A stretch of DNA of 64,000 nucleotides from Epiperipatus broadwayi (taxonomy: Eukaryota; Onychophora; Udeonychophora; Euonychophora; Peripatidae): assembly GCA_028023455.1 (NCBI GenBank), contig JAQFVV010012572.1, positions 2,232,001-2,296,000 on the forward strand, given 5' to 3'. A program made the position numbers and the translations under genes. The notes beneath the pieces were generated by a model. It worked only from the letters and a program-made list of their open reading frames with translations, was not told the origin of the DNA and did no database searches. Shown here piece after piece: positions 36,828 through 48,841 of this stretch (its first letter is position 1; each line of letters starts with the position of its first letter).

Positions 36828-37555
36828 ATGCTAGTGATCAACAATAAGCAACTATTATGCAATTTCCAGGGATGGTCACTTGAGCCAAAATTATTTGATT
36901 TTCTAATCCAACTTAATCTGCATGTCTTATCTACCTCATACTTTAGCAGATATCAATGACTGTACAAACACATTGATTCATTCTGTGGACTGTGCCATGC
37001 AGCTGAAAAAATAGCTAACATATTTTCTACTTGTCAAGCCTTGAACAAAATTCATGATCTCATCTTAAATACATATAGATAACCAAAGCTTTCATTTCAG
37101 AAAATAACAAATTCATGTCAAAAGTCTACTACATCCTAGTCAAATACAGTTATATTATTTACATTTTGGTGTACTCAGTGTACATTTATTCTAAGAAATA
37201 ATACCAGGTGCATCCATCAACATTTATAAACAAACTTAAGCAACTTAAGAATAGATATTCCAGATTGTGGCAACTTTGTTCCTTCTCAAGCAACCAGTGA
37301 ACCTCTAATTTAAAACAGTACAAACAACTAACTGCTCAATAGAGTTGTCAGTTTTTATATATTGAACTATGCTGTAGCAACCTGAAGATAGAATTTAACT
37401 TTTTTGCAGATATATTAATAATTTAAAAACTTAATGTAAGTTTAAATATTGAACAATTTAATCCCCCCCCCAAAAAAAAAACGATTGCCATTGTAATCCT
37501 TGCAATCAAACCTGTGTAATTTTTGTAAATAAAGTTTAATAAAATTATTATTGTA
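36828..37555 (+). mobile_element. Second, more diverged LINE 3' fragment
   Basis: Homologous to the preceding fragment: CCAGGGATGGTCACTTGAGCC and AATTATTTGATTTTC mirror the upstream copy. The zinc-knuckle equivalent at 36984-37034 reads C-G-L-C ... C but has lost its histidine. It ends near AATAAAGTTTAATAAAATTATT. Arrangement suggests two insertions side by side or a tandem duplication. Confidence 0.55.
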
Positions 37556-37892
37556 ATACAAACTTAATTTTAAACTTTGCATGTTTGGTTATTATTCTGT
37601 AATTTAATACTAACGCTATAAATGCATAAACACAATGCTAATATTTAAAATCTTGTTAAATCATAAGTTACGCTGTCGAGAATCATGGCTCTCATAATCA
37701 TAGCTCTTTGTGAAGTAACTGTTTGTCTAATGTTATGCAAATATATGCAAAGTTCAAGTATTCCATTTCCTGGATATAGAATAACACGTTTCCTTTCTAT
37801 GATGGTGTTGCTGTCTAGTGCGTTTTATAGTGCTAGTATTAAATTATAAAATTATTACGGTAACAACAACAACAATAATAATAATATATGTA

Positions 37893-38260
37893 CATGAATG
37901 AAACTAAACATCTATCTTCTAGAAAAACAGTCTCTACATGTAAAACATCTTATATAATGTGTGTGTAATACTTCTATACACACATGATAAACATATTTTA
38001 TCTCTGCATATATTTTACAGAGATTGTGCACACATGTACTTAACTACAATTTTTTCTACTGCTTTTCTTGTGCAACTTCTGAATATATAATTAATTAGCA
38101 TAAATTTATTTAAAGTTCAATGCGTAATAATTATGTACATTTTTTAGAGTGAATATAATAAGAATAATAATGCAAGTGCTGTGTGGTAACAATTTATAAT
38201 AGTAAATGCTTTATTTACAATTACAGTATCCACATATACCCACATTGTAACATTATAACA
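37893..38260. repeat. LTR-like direct repeat, copy 1
   Basis: About 370 bp, starting near ACATGAATGAAACTAAACAT and passing TTAATTAGCATAAA and TAATTATGTA. It matches 45160-45540 in the same orientation at roughly 80 percent identity by eye. It lies just past the integrase end of the minus-strand gypsy relic, where a 3' LTR would be, but the distance to the other copy (7.3 kb, with no coding from 42.2 to 45.1 kb) leaves the pairing unproven. Confidence 0.5.
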
Positions 38261-39775
38261 CATTGCAACTCTTCTCCTCACTCCAGAAAATCAAACTTTA
38301 TTCACATAAAATAGTATTGCAGTCTTGTAGATCTTACAATCTCAAACAGTTCTACAGAAGTACTTTTTTCATTAGTCCTCTCTCTGTTTAGAAAAGACTG
38401 TTTTGAAGAAGAGAAATTCTACTTCTGGTAATATCTCAGACTCATTTGGAAAGTTATTATATTCAGGTAACTACTTCTCACTACTTAAAATTTAAATCTG
38501 GCAGCTCTAATATTGTCTTCTCATGTTTCTACCATTAATAATTCGAACTTCTCATAGTTGCTTTGAGATAACTTTAATTATTATTCCTGAAAATCATTTT
38601 CTTTTCAGCATGTCACCTATCCAAATAGCATCATCAATTTCATAATTTTTACCATCCAAATAATTGTTCATTGATGCACTATTTACAGGCATAAGCACTG
38701 ATATATGTGATTGGCACTTATGATGCATTAAATCTCAGCTGGTATCTTTTTAATCAATATACAAGAATAAAATGTTGATAAAGTACAGCATTAGTTAAAG
38801 TTTTATTGATATTATTATACAAAATGTTATTTTGTACATTTTCAAATGCTGTATGTCTTTCTCTACCAGATCATTAGATTCTGGGTTGTATGATAGGGTC
38901 AATATATAGCAGATCCTGCTAGTGATTAAAAGGGCTTTAAACAAAGTAGATGAGAATCCAGCTCCATTGTTAGAGATTATCATTTTGGAATAACCTAATA
39001 CATGAATATTTCATTCAAAGCATTCATAGTATTTTCCATGCTTATACTCCTGACTCTTTAGTATTCTGTCCATTTTGAATAAGAATCTATAAGTATCAAG
39101 AAAATATTTTCATTAAATGAACCTGTGTGACCTAAATGGAATCTCTACCTTGCCTTGGTTGCTTTACTCCAAGGCTCTAATTTCTTTGATATCTTAGTCA
39201 TAGACTTGCAGTCATCACAATGTTATACTGTCTACTGAATCTCATTACTTAAGTTTGCCACCATATATAAGAAATGTATGAATTTGTTTCATCCTTTCAA
39301 TTTTTTGCATAATCTTTACGTAACATGGCTAATATTTACTTTTTACCTTCTGGGGATATGAGCACTCAGTCTGTCATTAAGGCACAAATTTTATAGATAG
39401 ACACTCATGGGTGTTCTAAGTAGCTTTTGACACATAATCTCAGCCTTTATTTGGTCAACCATATTTTATTCACTTTTATAAGGCTTTGTATCCCACATCT
39501 CATCTGGTCTATTCAGCAACTATTGTGCTGTTCAGTGCACTGTTTGTCATTCAGTATATGTTTATAATCTTTGTATGTAAATTTTCTTCTCGAAATCACA
39601 TTCAAGTGATAATGCATCCTCATGGCTAATTGCTTTACCAGAATTATATATAGTTCAAAATCATATGCAACTAATGTAATTAATCCAACAAATTATTCTC
39701 TAATTAGTGTTTTTTGTGTTTTTCTTACATTATCACATATTTCATTAATAGATGATGGTGATCAGTATAAATCTT

Positions 39776-39885
39776 GAACTCACATCTATAAACTTACTAG
39801 TGGAATTTTTTAAACTCACATCCATAAACTTATTGGTGAAATTTTTTAAACTTACATCCATAAACTTACTGGTGAAATTTTTTAT
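39776..39885. repeat. Tandem repeat, three units of about 36 bp
   Basis: AACTCACATCYATAAACTTA followed by CTRGTGRAATTTTTTA is repeated three times with few changes inside the gypsy relic. Probably a local slippage expansion after the element died. Confidence 0.8.
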
Positions 39886-40337
39886 GGCATATATTATTGC
39901 CAGAAGATTTTTTGTCTAGCTTACTGTAATTTTTCTATGCAGCTGCCAATATTCAAAAGGCATAAGCAGTTTGATATTAACTCCCATAGAAGTGCTATGT
40001 GCTATTATCTGTTCCTATGTCTTATCCCAGGCATCAGTGGTGATAGTGACTAAACTTGGTTGTTATGATAATGGACAAATATTTTTCCAGAAATAAGCAC
40101 CTCCTCTATACTATTGAAAGTTTCTCATGTTCAGCATTCCACTTTCAACTTTGTCCCTTCTTTAGTAACTGGAATAATGATATTGTAACATGGGTGTTAC
40201 CTTTCAAAGAACTTGTAAAATTTAACCTAAAAATGCCTGGAGATCTTTTAACATTCTTCAGTTTAATGATGCTTTTTACTGCTCTCACCTTATGTGGGCT
40301 AGGAAACTTTCTGTTAGCATTAATTATATGTCCTAAG

Positions 40338-40451
40338 TGTATAGTTTGGCACAGTTAGTGTGCATCCAGCATGGGATTGGGAGATCCTAGGATCAATTCT
40401 GGTACTCAAACTTCTTATGAATGCCCAAGCAATAAAGCCATTTGCATTTTT
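40338..40451 (+). mobile_element. tRNA-derived SINE inserted in the gypsy relic
   Basis: A 114-bp insertion is flanked by exact 11-bp duplications TATGTCCTAAG (40327-40337 and 40452-40462). Its head has an A-box-like TGGCACAGTTAG (40347-40358) and, about 35 bases later, a B-box-like GGATCAATTCT, as in tRNA-derived SINEs transcribed by RNA polymerase III. The short tail ends in T/A-rich sequence. Size and duplication length fit LINE-mediated retrotransposition. Confidence 0.75.
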
Positions 40452-42239
40452 TATGTCCTAAGAACTTAATTTCCACAGTCGACCAAGGATCATTTAACCT
40501 TGCACCTATTTTATCCAGCTGCACATTAATTTTTAATACATGTGGCTTCACCTTCTATGGCATTTTTCATAGATCAAAGTAAACTGTCCATTTTAGCTTG
40601 AAACTGATTTGGTGCAATTGTAATTCTATAAGGCAATTTGTTACACTTGAATAACAAAGGTGAATGTATATCATCAGTAATTCTGCTGTTCTACTAGTGA
40701 TGGGAATTTGATAAGACACTGATTTTAAATTGAGTTTAGTGAAAAATTTTGCATTCTGCAACAAGACTATTGTTTCTCAAACATCACCTGGTAATCTCCA
40801 GATAAATGGACAGTCCCATCTGGTTTTAGAATAACCATAACTGGAGTGGCCCAGAATGACTCTTCTGATATAATTGCTATGCCTCTTTTGGCCAACACCT
40901 GAAAATTTTCTTCCTCTATTGACCTTAAGGCGAAAGGAACTTTGTGTGGTTTATATGTAATGAACTGTGAGTCTTTTACTATCTATAACTTGGAAAGATT
41001 TGTTTTAAACTCTGCTAGTGCCAACTTAAATAGTTTGTGGATGTATGACTCTGACTTCAGACTCCTGCTGCATGTTTTTTTACTATATCAGTTCAGATCC
41101 TCAGCAATACAAACCAATTTCTGCTTAGAATGGGAGTAATGTCTCATTTGACAATGCACAAAAGTTTTTTTCTTTGGCCTTCAGCCTGACTGGTACCATT
41201 AATTTCCCACATATTTCAATCCTATTTCCATTCACATCTGTGGCTATGATCTCAGCTGTCTCAATATTAATGCTCTTTTTTGTCCTTCTATTATTTTTGT
41301 TCAGTCCTTCTGTGAAATTAAGGATAACTCTGCACTACTGTCAATTTCCACATTGATTTTTTCTCAAGAATTTTTATATCCAGCGAAATGTGTTTATTAT
41401 CTACATCATTTTTTCTCCTCCCAATTAAAAATCTGTGCATAACTCCCTCTTACAGTTTTTGTCCTTTGCAGAGCAAGTATATAATAAATATTCATTTTTT
41501 TCATATGTATGACATTTTTCTCATTTGATATTACAGGCCATCTTTAAATTACTCTTTTAACTGTAACAGCACCATCTAAAAGTTTTTGTAGGGCTTCAAC
41601 AGCTTGTAGTTTTAACATCTGTTTTGTTCATACTTATTTTGAATGTTGACTATTTTGTTAAAATTTTGGAGCTTTTCTCATGACTAATTCATGGGTTACA
41701 CATTTATCAACTGCCTGTTTATATGTAAATGCTGCTCCACTGAGGAGAACTTGCCATAACTTATTGTCAGTCACCATAGCAATTGACTGAGGAGCATATC
41801 ATCTAAGTCAGCATTAAATTCATATTATTTTGTTAACTCTTGCAGTGCTGTGTCATATTCTTGGATATTTCTCATTCAGTGCTTAGCTCCTGTTTTTGAA
41901 ACACAATTGCAATACCCATATTAATGTTGCAGGTTGAAAGGGTTTGCTTAATTTATCATACCAGATAGACTTCAATTCACAATATCTCTTCACTATTTAC
42001 AAAATATCCTTGTCTGACAGACACATCAGCATTGCTATATTTAGGTTATCATTTTTGTTAATGAGGATATGCTTTTTTACATTCTCTATGCAATAATCAT
42101 CAATTTTCTGAGTCTATATCTTAATATTATATAATGCCATTGTATTGAAAGTTTTTTGTTTTACACACAAAGGTCACAAATTTTTCAATCGATAAATGCA
42201 CGAATGCACTAATCGCCTGTGGAAATTTTTATTGTTTGC

Positions 42240-42296
42240 ATGGGCTGCAAACTGCTGTGTAACCCAGTGGTATGCTAACATACCAGCTGGGTCACA
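42240..42296. repeat. Short inverted repeat upstream of the gypsy gag
   Basis: AACCCAGTGGTATGCTAACA and TACCAGCTGGGTCACATT pair around GGTATGCTAACATACC. On the minus strand this lies about 100 bases before the gag-like start, so it could be leader or the end of a 5' LTR. The primer-binding site could not be identified. Confidence 0.4.
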
Positions 42297-42570
42297 TTCC
42301 AAAACAAAACACAAGTAAAATTATATACAACTTTATTATTCTTAAAGTAATAATATATTGTAATGGTCATATTTGTATACTCAAGCAACAAAATCCAGAG
42401 TTCTTGCAAATTATACTAAAGCTGATCCAGATGAGGGATTAAAATCTTGAATCTGGCCACACTTCAACTCTTTTACCAGTACTCTGTGATTTAATACTCT
42501 ATGGATGACATATATGAGATTACACTCCATCTCAATTTAATTCATGAGCCAGCATAGAACAGGGTGCAAA

Positions 42571-42661
42571 GATGTGCATTGGTTAAGTTTTACACATGTA
42601 AGTGTTATAACAATGATGTGCATTGGTTAAGTTTTACACATGAAAGTGTTATAACAATGAT
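42571..42661. repeat. Tandem duplication, two units of about 44 bp
   Basis: GATGTGCATTGGTTAAGTTT followed by TACACATGTAAGTGTTATAA is repeated once with a single-base change (GTAAG/GAAAG). Confidence 0.85.
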
Positions 42662-43841
42662 TAACTAATTTAGGTTACAGAAGTCTCACCTTTTAGAATG
42701 CCCTTTTAATTTATAATTATATAGTTTATTACCTGTGATTAATATTCATGCTCATAGGTATACTATGACAATTCTTCTGGGTTTGCTACGGGAAGCTAAA
42801 TCTTACAGAGATAATGTACAGTAAAGCATAATTTATTCTCACTAACATATATATTATGAGCAATAAATATGCTCTATACACAGATTACTTAAATAAACTA
42901 GATTCTGTATTCAGACTAATGCTGAACTTTATAATAATAAGGTGGGTGGAACTGGTGATTGTAGTGGAGTTTCTGATACTACAGTGCTAAATTACTAAAA
43001 TAAGGTGGATATGAATGTATGATTATTCACAGTTTTCTTGGACTGTATGACTTGCTAGCATATGGGAACATTAGTTTGGATGTTGGAGCAGCTTTACATT
43101 TGGTTTCTTGACCCTCATGTTCCAGTTCTAAGGTGGCTGTCGAACTAAATAATGGGGTAGCGTATAAACCATAAGCCCATTTTAACAAAAAAAAATAGCA
43201 AAGGCATAATACATGTATAAATGTATAGTTCTTACTAAAAATACATTCATCCTTATTAAAAATATTAATATTAATATTGCATCTAAATGCACAAAATACT
43301 ATAGTTTTGTTCTGCGAAATTACCTTAATCCAGTTCTCAATTAGCATACTTTAAACATGCTAAGAGGGGCTTCTCTAAAGCAATCTAATTTAGGAATACA
43401 AATCTGCATATGTCATCTGATAAAGTAGAGAGGAGACGAGCATATTTTGGGCCTTAATTAATAATTATTAATATGCCTTTCAAACATCATCTCTGCTATT
43501 ATCTAATTATACCCATATATTATTAATTCACAAACCTCAATGATAATCTAGAACATAATAGCTTAAATAAACATACATGTATAAGAATATGTTCCAAAAC
43601 AACAATTTATGTTTGCTAAAAAATAGCATAAAATATTTTATTGGAGAGCATCTAATCATCTCTCTCTCTCTAAAGTTTACTAAATTACTTATCTCTGCTT
43701 TGAATTATGGCATATCATAACATCAATAAAATAAAATAGAATAGGCATGACAGCAGATTAGGAAAAGTCAATAATAACTAATTACAGAATTACAGTTATT
43801 ACATTTAAGGGAAGCAATATAAAATTACAATTATTCATTTA

Positions 43842-43995
43842 ATAGTTAAACAGCATTAAGCTGCTGCACATGCGCTTTGCAGATTTTAACCATAAATGAC
43901 TGAATACTAATACTTCAAACATATGTGCAACAGCTTAATGCTGTTTAACTATTACAATTTATAAAACATCGCGCTATATAAAATAATTGATTTAT
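43842..43995. mobile_element. Family-C element with a 17-bp target duplication
   Basis: It opens ATAGTTAAACAGCATTAAG, has the inverse CTTAATGCTGTTTAACTAT at 43934-43952, and closes with the family-C tail CATCGCGCTATATAAAATAA. The exact 17-bp duplication TTACAATTATTCATTTA (43825-43841 and 43996-44012) defines its limits. Such a long duplication is unusual for cut-and-paste MITEs and suggests a retro-type insertion. Related to the units at 28.5-29.4 kb. Confidence 0.75.
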
Positions 43996-44012
43996 TTACA
44001 ATTATTCATTTA

Positions 44013-45150
44013 CTATAGGCATGATTGTTACAGTTATAAGTTCATTTTAGAATTACATTTAAAATTTATATTTACATAGTTTAGTTTACTGAGGAGTTAT
44101 TATTTATAAGTTTATGATTTATGAATGTTCATTATAGAGAGCTAGCTTTAGAAACATTAAAATATTTAAATAGAAATTTATTTTTAGAGAGCTCTGCAAA
44201 GAAGAAATATTACCAGTCTTCTTCAGGATTGAGTCATCCAGCATTTAATTAGGCATTGGCACTCTTTAATAGATTGTCTCCTGATGTCTTCTTGGCAGCT
44301 GGTGGAACTGGTTTTTTCCATTCTGTAGTGATGATGATGACATGCAGTGGACAGAATGTCACTACTCTTCTGAGAGAAGATGGCAAAGCTGTGCCTTCCT
44401 AGCCAATCATGTTCATTTTAAAAATGGGTGTAGCTCCTGGCAGCAAGGGAATCATGAGTGTTGCAATTTGGGGATTTATATATTAGTCTTTTGATACCCT
44501 CTCACAAACATATTAACTTGTTTACAATTTAAAAATTTAATCTTTAATTTTAGCATCTTTTTAAAATTTACATTAGTGCCTCAGTAAGAACAAAATGAAA
44601 TCTCTAGCGAATTTAATTTAGCTTTGTCCAAAATATTTTGAATTTGTTATTTTTTTAAAATCTGCTTTTGACCTCCATGCAAGTTTAATATAGGTGCATC
44701 TGGTGTGATATTTGTTCTAAGAATTATTCAATATTTTAAAACTAATTATTTTAACATAAACCTTCTGCTATATATGCATCTTGGTTACCTCTGGAATTGA
44801 CATTATATGCAAGTCTTAAATGAAATAAAAATAAATTTGTATATTAAATTTATAACAAATTAAAGATTTAAAATAATATAATTGCATTGCAATGCTTTAA
44901 ATTTACCACATTGCAGCTTCACTCACATATATATAGGTGCACTAATACATATATAACGATATTTATTCAATTTATGTTTAATTTATCATATAAAATATAA
45001 TCAGATATATATATTATATACAGCTATATGTATATATACATTAATCCACATGAATATATGTGCACTTGGCTAGGTTTTAAGCTCAGAATAAATACTACTA
45101 TGAAATATAGTAAGTGAAACAAAATATGTGTCAATATATATCGTTTCAAT
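44013..45150. other. AT-rich stretch with one G+C-richer block
   Basis: The block 44210-44470 is less AT-rich and contains a GATGATGATGACATGCAGTGG phrase. It looks like part of a repeat, but no family, frame or ends could be identified. Confidence 0.35.
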
Positions 45151-45159
45151 ATATATACA

Positions 45160-45540
45160 TGAATGAAACTAAACATTTATTTTTTAGAAAGATAGACTTT
45201 ATATATGAAACATCTTTTATAGTGTGTAATATTTCTATGCACACATGACTTAAACAGATTTTATCTCTGCATCCATTTTACAGAGTTTCTGCACATATGT
45301 ACTTAACTTTATTTTTTATTACTGCTCGCATTGTATGACTTCCAGATATATAATTAATTAGCATAAACTTATTTAAAATTTAATGTATGCTAATTATGTA
45401 GATTTTCCAGAATGAATACAATAAAGATAAATATGCTTATGCTGTGTGTTAACAATTGATAGCAGTAAATACTTTATTTGCAATAATAGTATCCATAGAT
45501 ATACACATATCTGCAAACATCTATATTATTACACTATAAA
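45160..45540. repeat. LTR-like direct repeat, copy 2
   Basis: Same orientation and sequence as 37893-38260, e.g. CATGAATGAAACTAAACATT, ATAATTAATTAGCATAAACT and TACTTTATTTGCAATAATAG. It could be the 5' LTR of the minus-strand gypsy relic or an unrelated repeat copy. A further short match links 45560-45640 with 51066-51140 (CTCTGTAATTAACAATTTTA). Confidence 0.5.
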
Positions 45541-45654
45541 ACATTACACATCTTATCAAAAAGTGTATATTATTTGAAGCAATATGTTTCTAATATTTAA
45601 AATAATGGATACTCTGTAATTAACAATTTTATAACAAAGTCTACTTATATATAT

Positions 45655-47380
45655 ATTATAACGGGATTAGCCGTTTTTCCATATGTATTTTACGCATATA
45701 TGTAGTCTTGTACGATTGCATGTATGTATATATAACGATACATGTATATGCGTAATGGTTTAAAAGAATATTTATTCTTAAATTATTCCATTTTATTGCC
45801 CCAGCATATTTATGAGCATCAATTTATGACTTCAAGTGCCAATCCCATATTTCTATAAGAATTATGCTGGGAGAACTGGAATACCAATATGGAAATGCCC
45901 CTGGACTAGCTCTGCTCAGGGCTGGTGGTAAGATTTACTGGCAGTAGATCTAACTCTCTCTTTTTTTTTATTTAAAAAAAAAATCTCATAACATAAAAAC
46001 AAAACAAAACAAAAAACCATTCATTTTATATACATTTATTAGCTATGATATTTACGTATGTATAAAAAAAAATTATTTACTTAAGTTAAATTAGTGTCTC
46101 TTTTCTCTTTTAAATCAAAGATTCATATCAGTTTTTCTTTTTTTGTTTGCTCTTTTCTCTTTTTGCCAAAACTCCCACACACACAAATATGCTATTATAT
46201 GTATTTTGCACCGAAGATTTAATTGGACTAATTTATACACTAATAAATTCCGTAGTAAATAGTTTGACCTCTCCGGGCAAAGAAAATAAAATTTAAGTTC
46301 ACAATTGTGTCAAATAAACAGTTTTCTCAAATTCGTAGAGTAAGCTTACTAAAAGTGACATATATAGATGTAATTAGAAAGAAAATACCTGGTTTCCCTG
46401 GGGAATTGATCGAATCCTCTTGGTGAAAATGGAATCTCCGGTCTTTTGTCGGTGAACGAACTTTGTTTTTTTTTCTTTGAAGTTCGGGTTCCATGGCTAA
46501 AGTCTGTTTATTTATTTATTTTCTTTCTCTTCTGGCGATTCAATATTGTTGCTTATTGAGGCGAATTCTCCGGGCTTGACGTCCCTTCTCTGCTATCGGC
46601 AGCTGCTATACATTCAGGGGCAAAGGATTCGGACCCTCCGCACATTGAAGCCTCTACCCCAGCCTGACCATATTTTATCAAAATGCATATCACGTTGACC
46701 ATCCGCTTTCTTCTACCTCCAAACTTATACTAATCCTTAATTCTTTTTTTTTTAATTATCCAATTTATCTTTCTTTTCACTTTATTTTCAATTATATTTC
46801 CATTCACATTCCATATGCCTTTGTTGGAATGTACCACAAAAGCTTTTTACACCTATTTCTTTCCAATTAATATTTAATTAGTATTAGACAATTCCACGAT
46901 TTTTATAATAATTACTTCCATTGTTCTGCAAAATTAGTCTTCCATCTTGATATTTAAAGTTCTTTTGTTGACTTAATATGTATATATTTAAAAGTTTATC
47001 AAACAAAATATTTTTTTATTTTTATTTTGTGAATTTTTCATTTTTAATGGTTCAAAAACGCACTCACACATATACATAGCGATGTGTATAGCTGGGTTTG
47101 GCAAAAGAGAGAAAAAAATCAGAGCAAGTGTATAACCCCCCATACCTCTTCTATGAGTTCTTTTTAATTAAAATAACTAAATCAATTCTGTACAACCATG
47201 CAAATGACCGTTGATTGTACATCAAACTGTAAATATTAATTTTGTTAGTAAAGTAATATATATTTTTAATAATACGTTAGTAATAAGATATATATATATT
47301 TTAATAATGCGTTAAGTATACGAATCTGTATTTGTCTAATTATCGCAACAGGGTTTGATTATGCCTGCCCTGTTGCAATA
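45655..47380. mobile_element. Long terminal-type direct repeat, left copy (1.73 kb)
   Basis: Begins ATTATAACGGGATTAGCC and ends with an inverted pair GCAACAGGG...CCCTGTTGC followed by AATA. It aligns end to end with 48842-50578 at about 97 percent identity by eye, most differences being transitions. The ends lack TG...CA, which is against a standard LTR; a partial tandem duplication is the alternative. No gene inside; ORFs present are unrecognised. Confidence 0.75.
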
Positions 47381-48841
47381 CCCCCCTCCCAGAAGCCTTC
47401 AAATATGGTCTATGGATTTGAATGGCTCCTAAATATCGTGAACCATTCATAATGGCCTCAAATCAATTTTTTTTTTGACTTTCACCTGTAGCTATAAAAA
47501 TATAAGAGTAAACGACCACCAGCCCAACGATATACACTGGGTCTGACCACAACTCACGCACATATGGCATGCTACGAATGAACACAGCCAACTTCACCCC
47601 GACCTACTTGGTTAAACAACTAAATGAGAAGCCATTCCCTAACCACACTCTGCTGCTTCCGAGTCCTATGGATGTGGGTAACTAGGACAAATGCCAGCAT
47701 CTCCTAACCACACTCTGCTGCTTCAGAGTCTTATGGGTCTGGGTAACTAGGACAGATGCCCGATTCTTATTCGGAATTTTCCAACCATGTCAGGAATAAA
47801 AAACAGCTTTACACAGAATGCAACACACCACATGCCCGATCGAGCAGCCAACCCCATATTCCACCGTCAGACTTAGACCGCCTTCCTCCCAAAGCTTCAC
47901 AGCTACAACTTATTTACTCTCTATGCTGCTAGATTCCGAACCTCCAAACCCCCAAAGCATAGTGCTGACCCCTTCCTGGACTTCTTACGCCTTCAATATT
48001 TCTTAAGTATATATATTTATAATTTTACCATGGACTGATCGATATTTCATTATGTTGTTTTGACTTACTCTTGTGTTTCACTTTTATAAAACCCCGTTTT
48101 GAAAACTAGTACAGATAGACTATTGTTATTTCAAAACCTTCGTTTCAAAGTTAGTTTCAAATTCAGAAATTGTCGAATGATTATAAAAGCAAAAAGTGAA
48201 AATATATTAAAAAGCATAGCTACTGTGTGGGTGTAAATTAAATATAATTCATTTCTCGAATTTCTTTTAAAACGACATTAATTTAATATATATATATATA
48301 ATTATTTTTATCTGGTTATGACATCTTATAGTAATAAGTGACAGAAAGCCAAATAATTATTTTGTATCTAATTAAAATGGATTAATTATAAAGGTTAACC
48401 ACTTAAAACACTCATTTACTTTTTTCTTTTAAAATATCTGTATTACTTTTTTTTTTTTAAAAAAAAAAATCAATCGCGAACAATAAAACATTTACGTTCG
48501 TTATTTACAAAAAAAAAATCCATAACAAACTGAAAGTTCTTTAAAAAAAACCAGTCTAACCTAAACTGATTACTTTATGAAACGCTTTTATCTTCTGCAC
48601 TCAGTTGGTATTTTTCATATAGCCTAAAAAGTTTTTTTTTTACTTATAAAACTCAATATTAACTACATCCAACTCTGCCAATATAATATAACTTCCATTA
48701 TTAGCTAAAACAATAATGATCTGACAAAACCGATATGTATACATTTATTTACTTTCTCAAAAAAAAATCATGCTAAATTCTTTCATATTTTTCTTTCCCT
48801 CATTGACCTACTTCTCTTCGATGTCCTTTTGTTGGGTCACC
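47381..48841. other. Core between the two 1.73-kb repeats, without pol
   Basis: 1.46 kb with no RT, integrase or transposase motif. The less AT-rich part (47480-48005) contains a near-exact tandem pair (about 47638-47700 and 47705-47760: CTAACCACACTCTGCTGCTT ... GGGTAACTAGGACA). If the flanks are LTRs, this would be a non-autonomous element. The 62-codon frame at 47818-48006 is unrecognised. Confidence 0.55.

Larger units (their letters stand above)
38790..42180 (-). pseudogene. Ty3/gypsy retrotransposon gag-pol relic
   Basis: Minus strand, in the expected order: gag-like start with YCIENVKKHIL (about 42140-42060); a zinc-knuckle region EKCHTYEKN...TCSAKD (about 41530-41460); protease VEIDSSAELSLISQKD (about 41365-41310, from the usual D-T/S-G-A); RT beginning with HKVPFALRSIEEE, FWATPVMVILKPDGTVH (about 40950-40810) and FFTKLNLKSVSYQIPI (about 40750); and integrase NNGAGFSS ... 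YNPESNDLVEKDIQ (38983-38830). Stops and frameshifts throughout. A SINE lies between RT and the 3' part. It cannot encode a working product. Confidence 0.82.

Noticed and set aside
38160-38200. Origin or promoter suggested by AATAAT-rich sequence
   Set aside because: Composition is ordinary for this genome, and the segment belongs to a dispersed repeat.
39776-39885. CRISPR-like repeat array
   Set aside because: Three adjoining 36-bp units without spacers in a eukaryotic transposon relic; a plain tandem repeat.
44195-44225. CTGAAGAAGACTGG on the minus strand as a hammerhead core
   Set aside because: There is no closing CAGTC or GAAA downstream.
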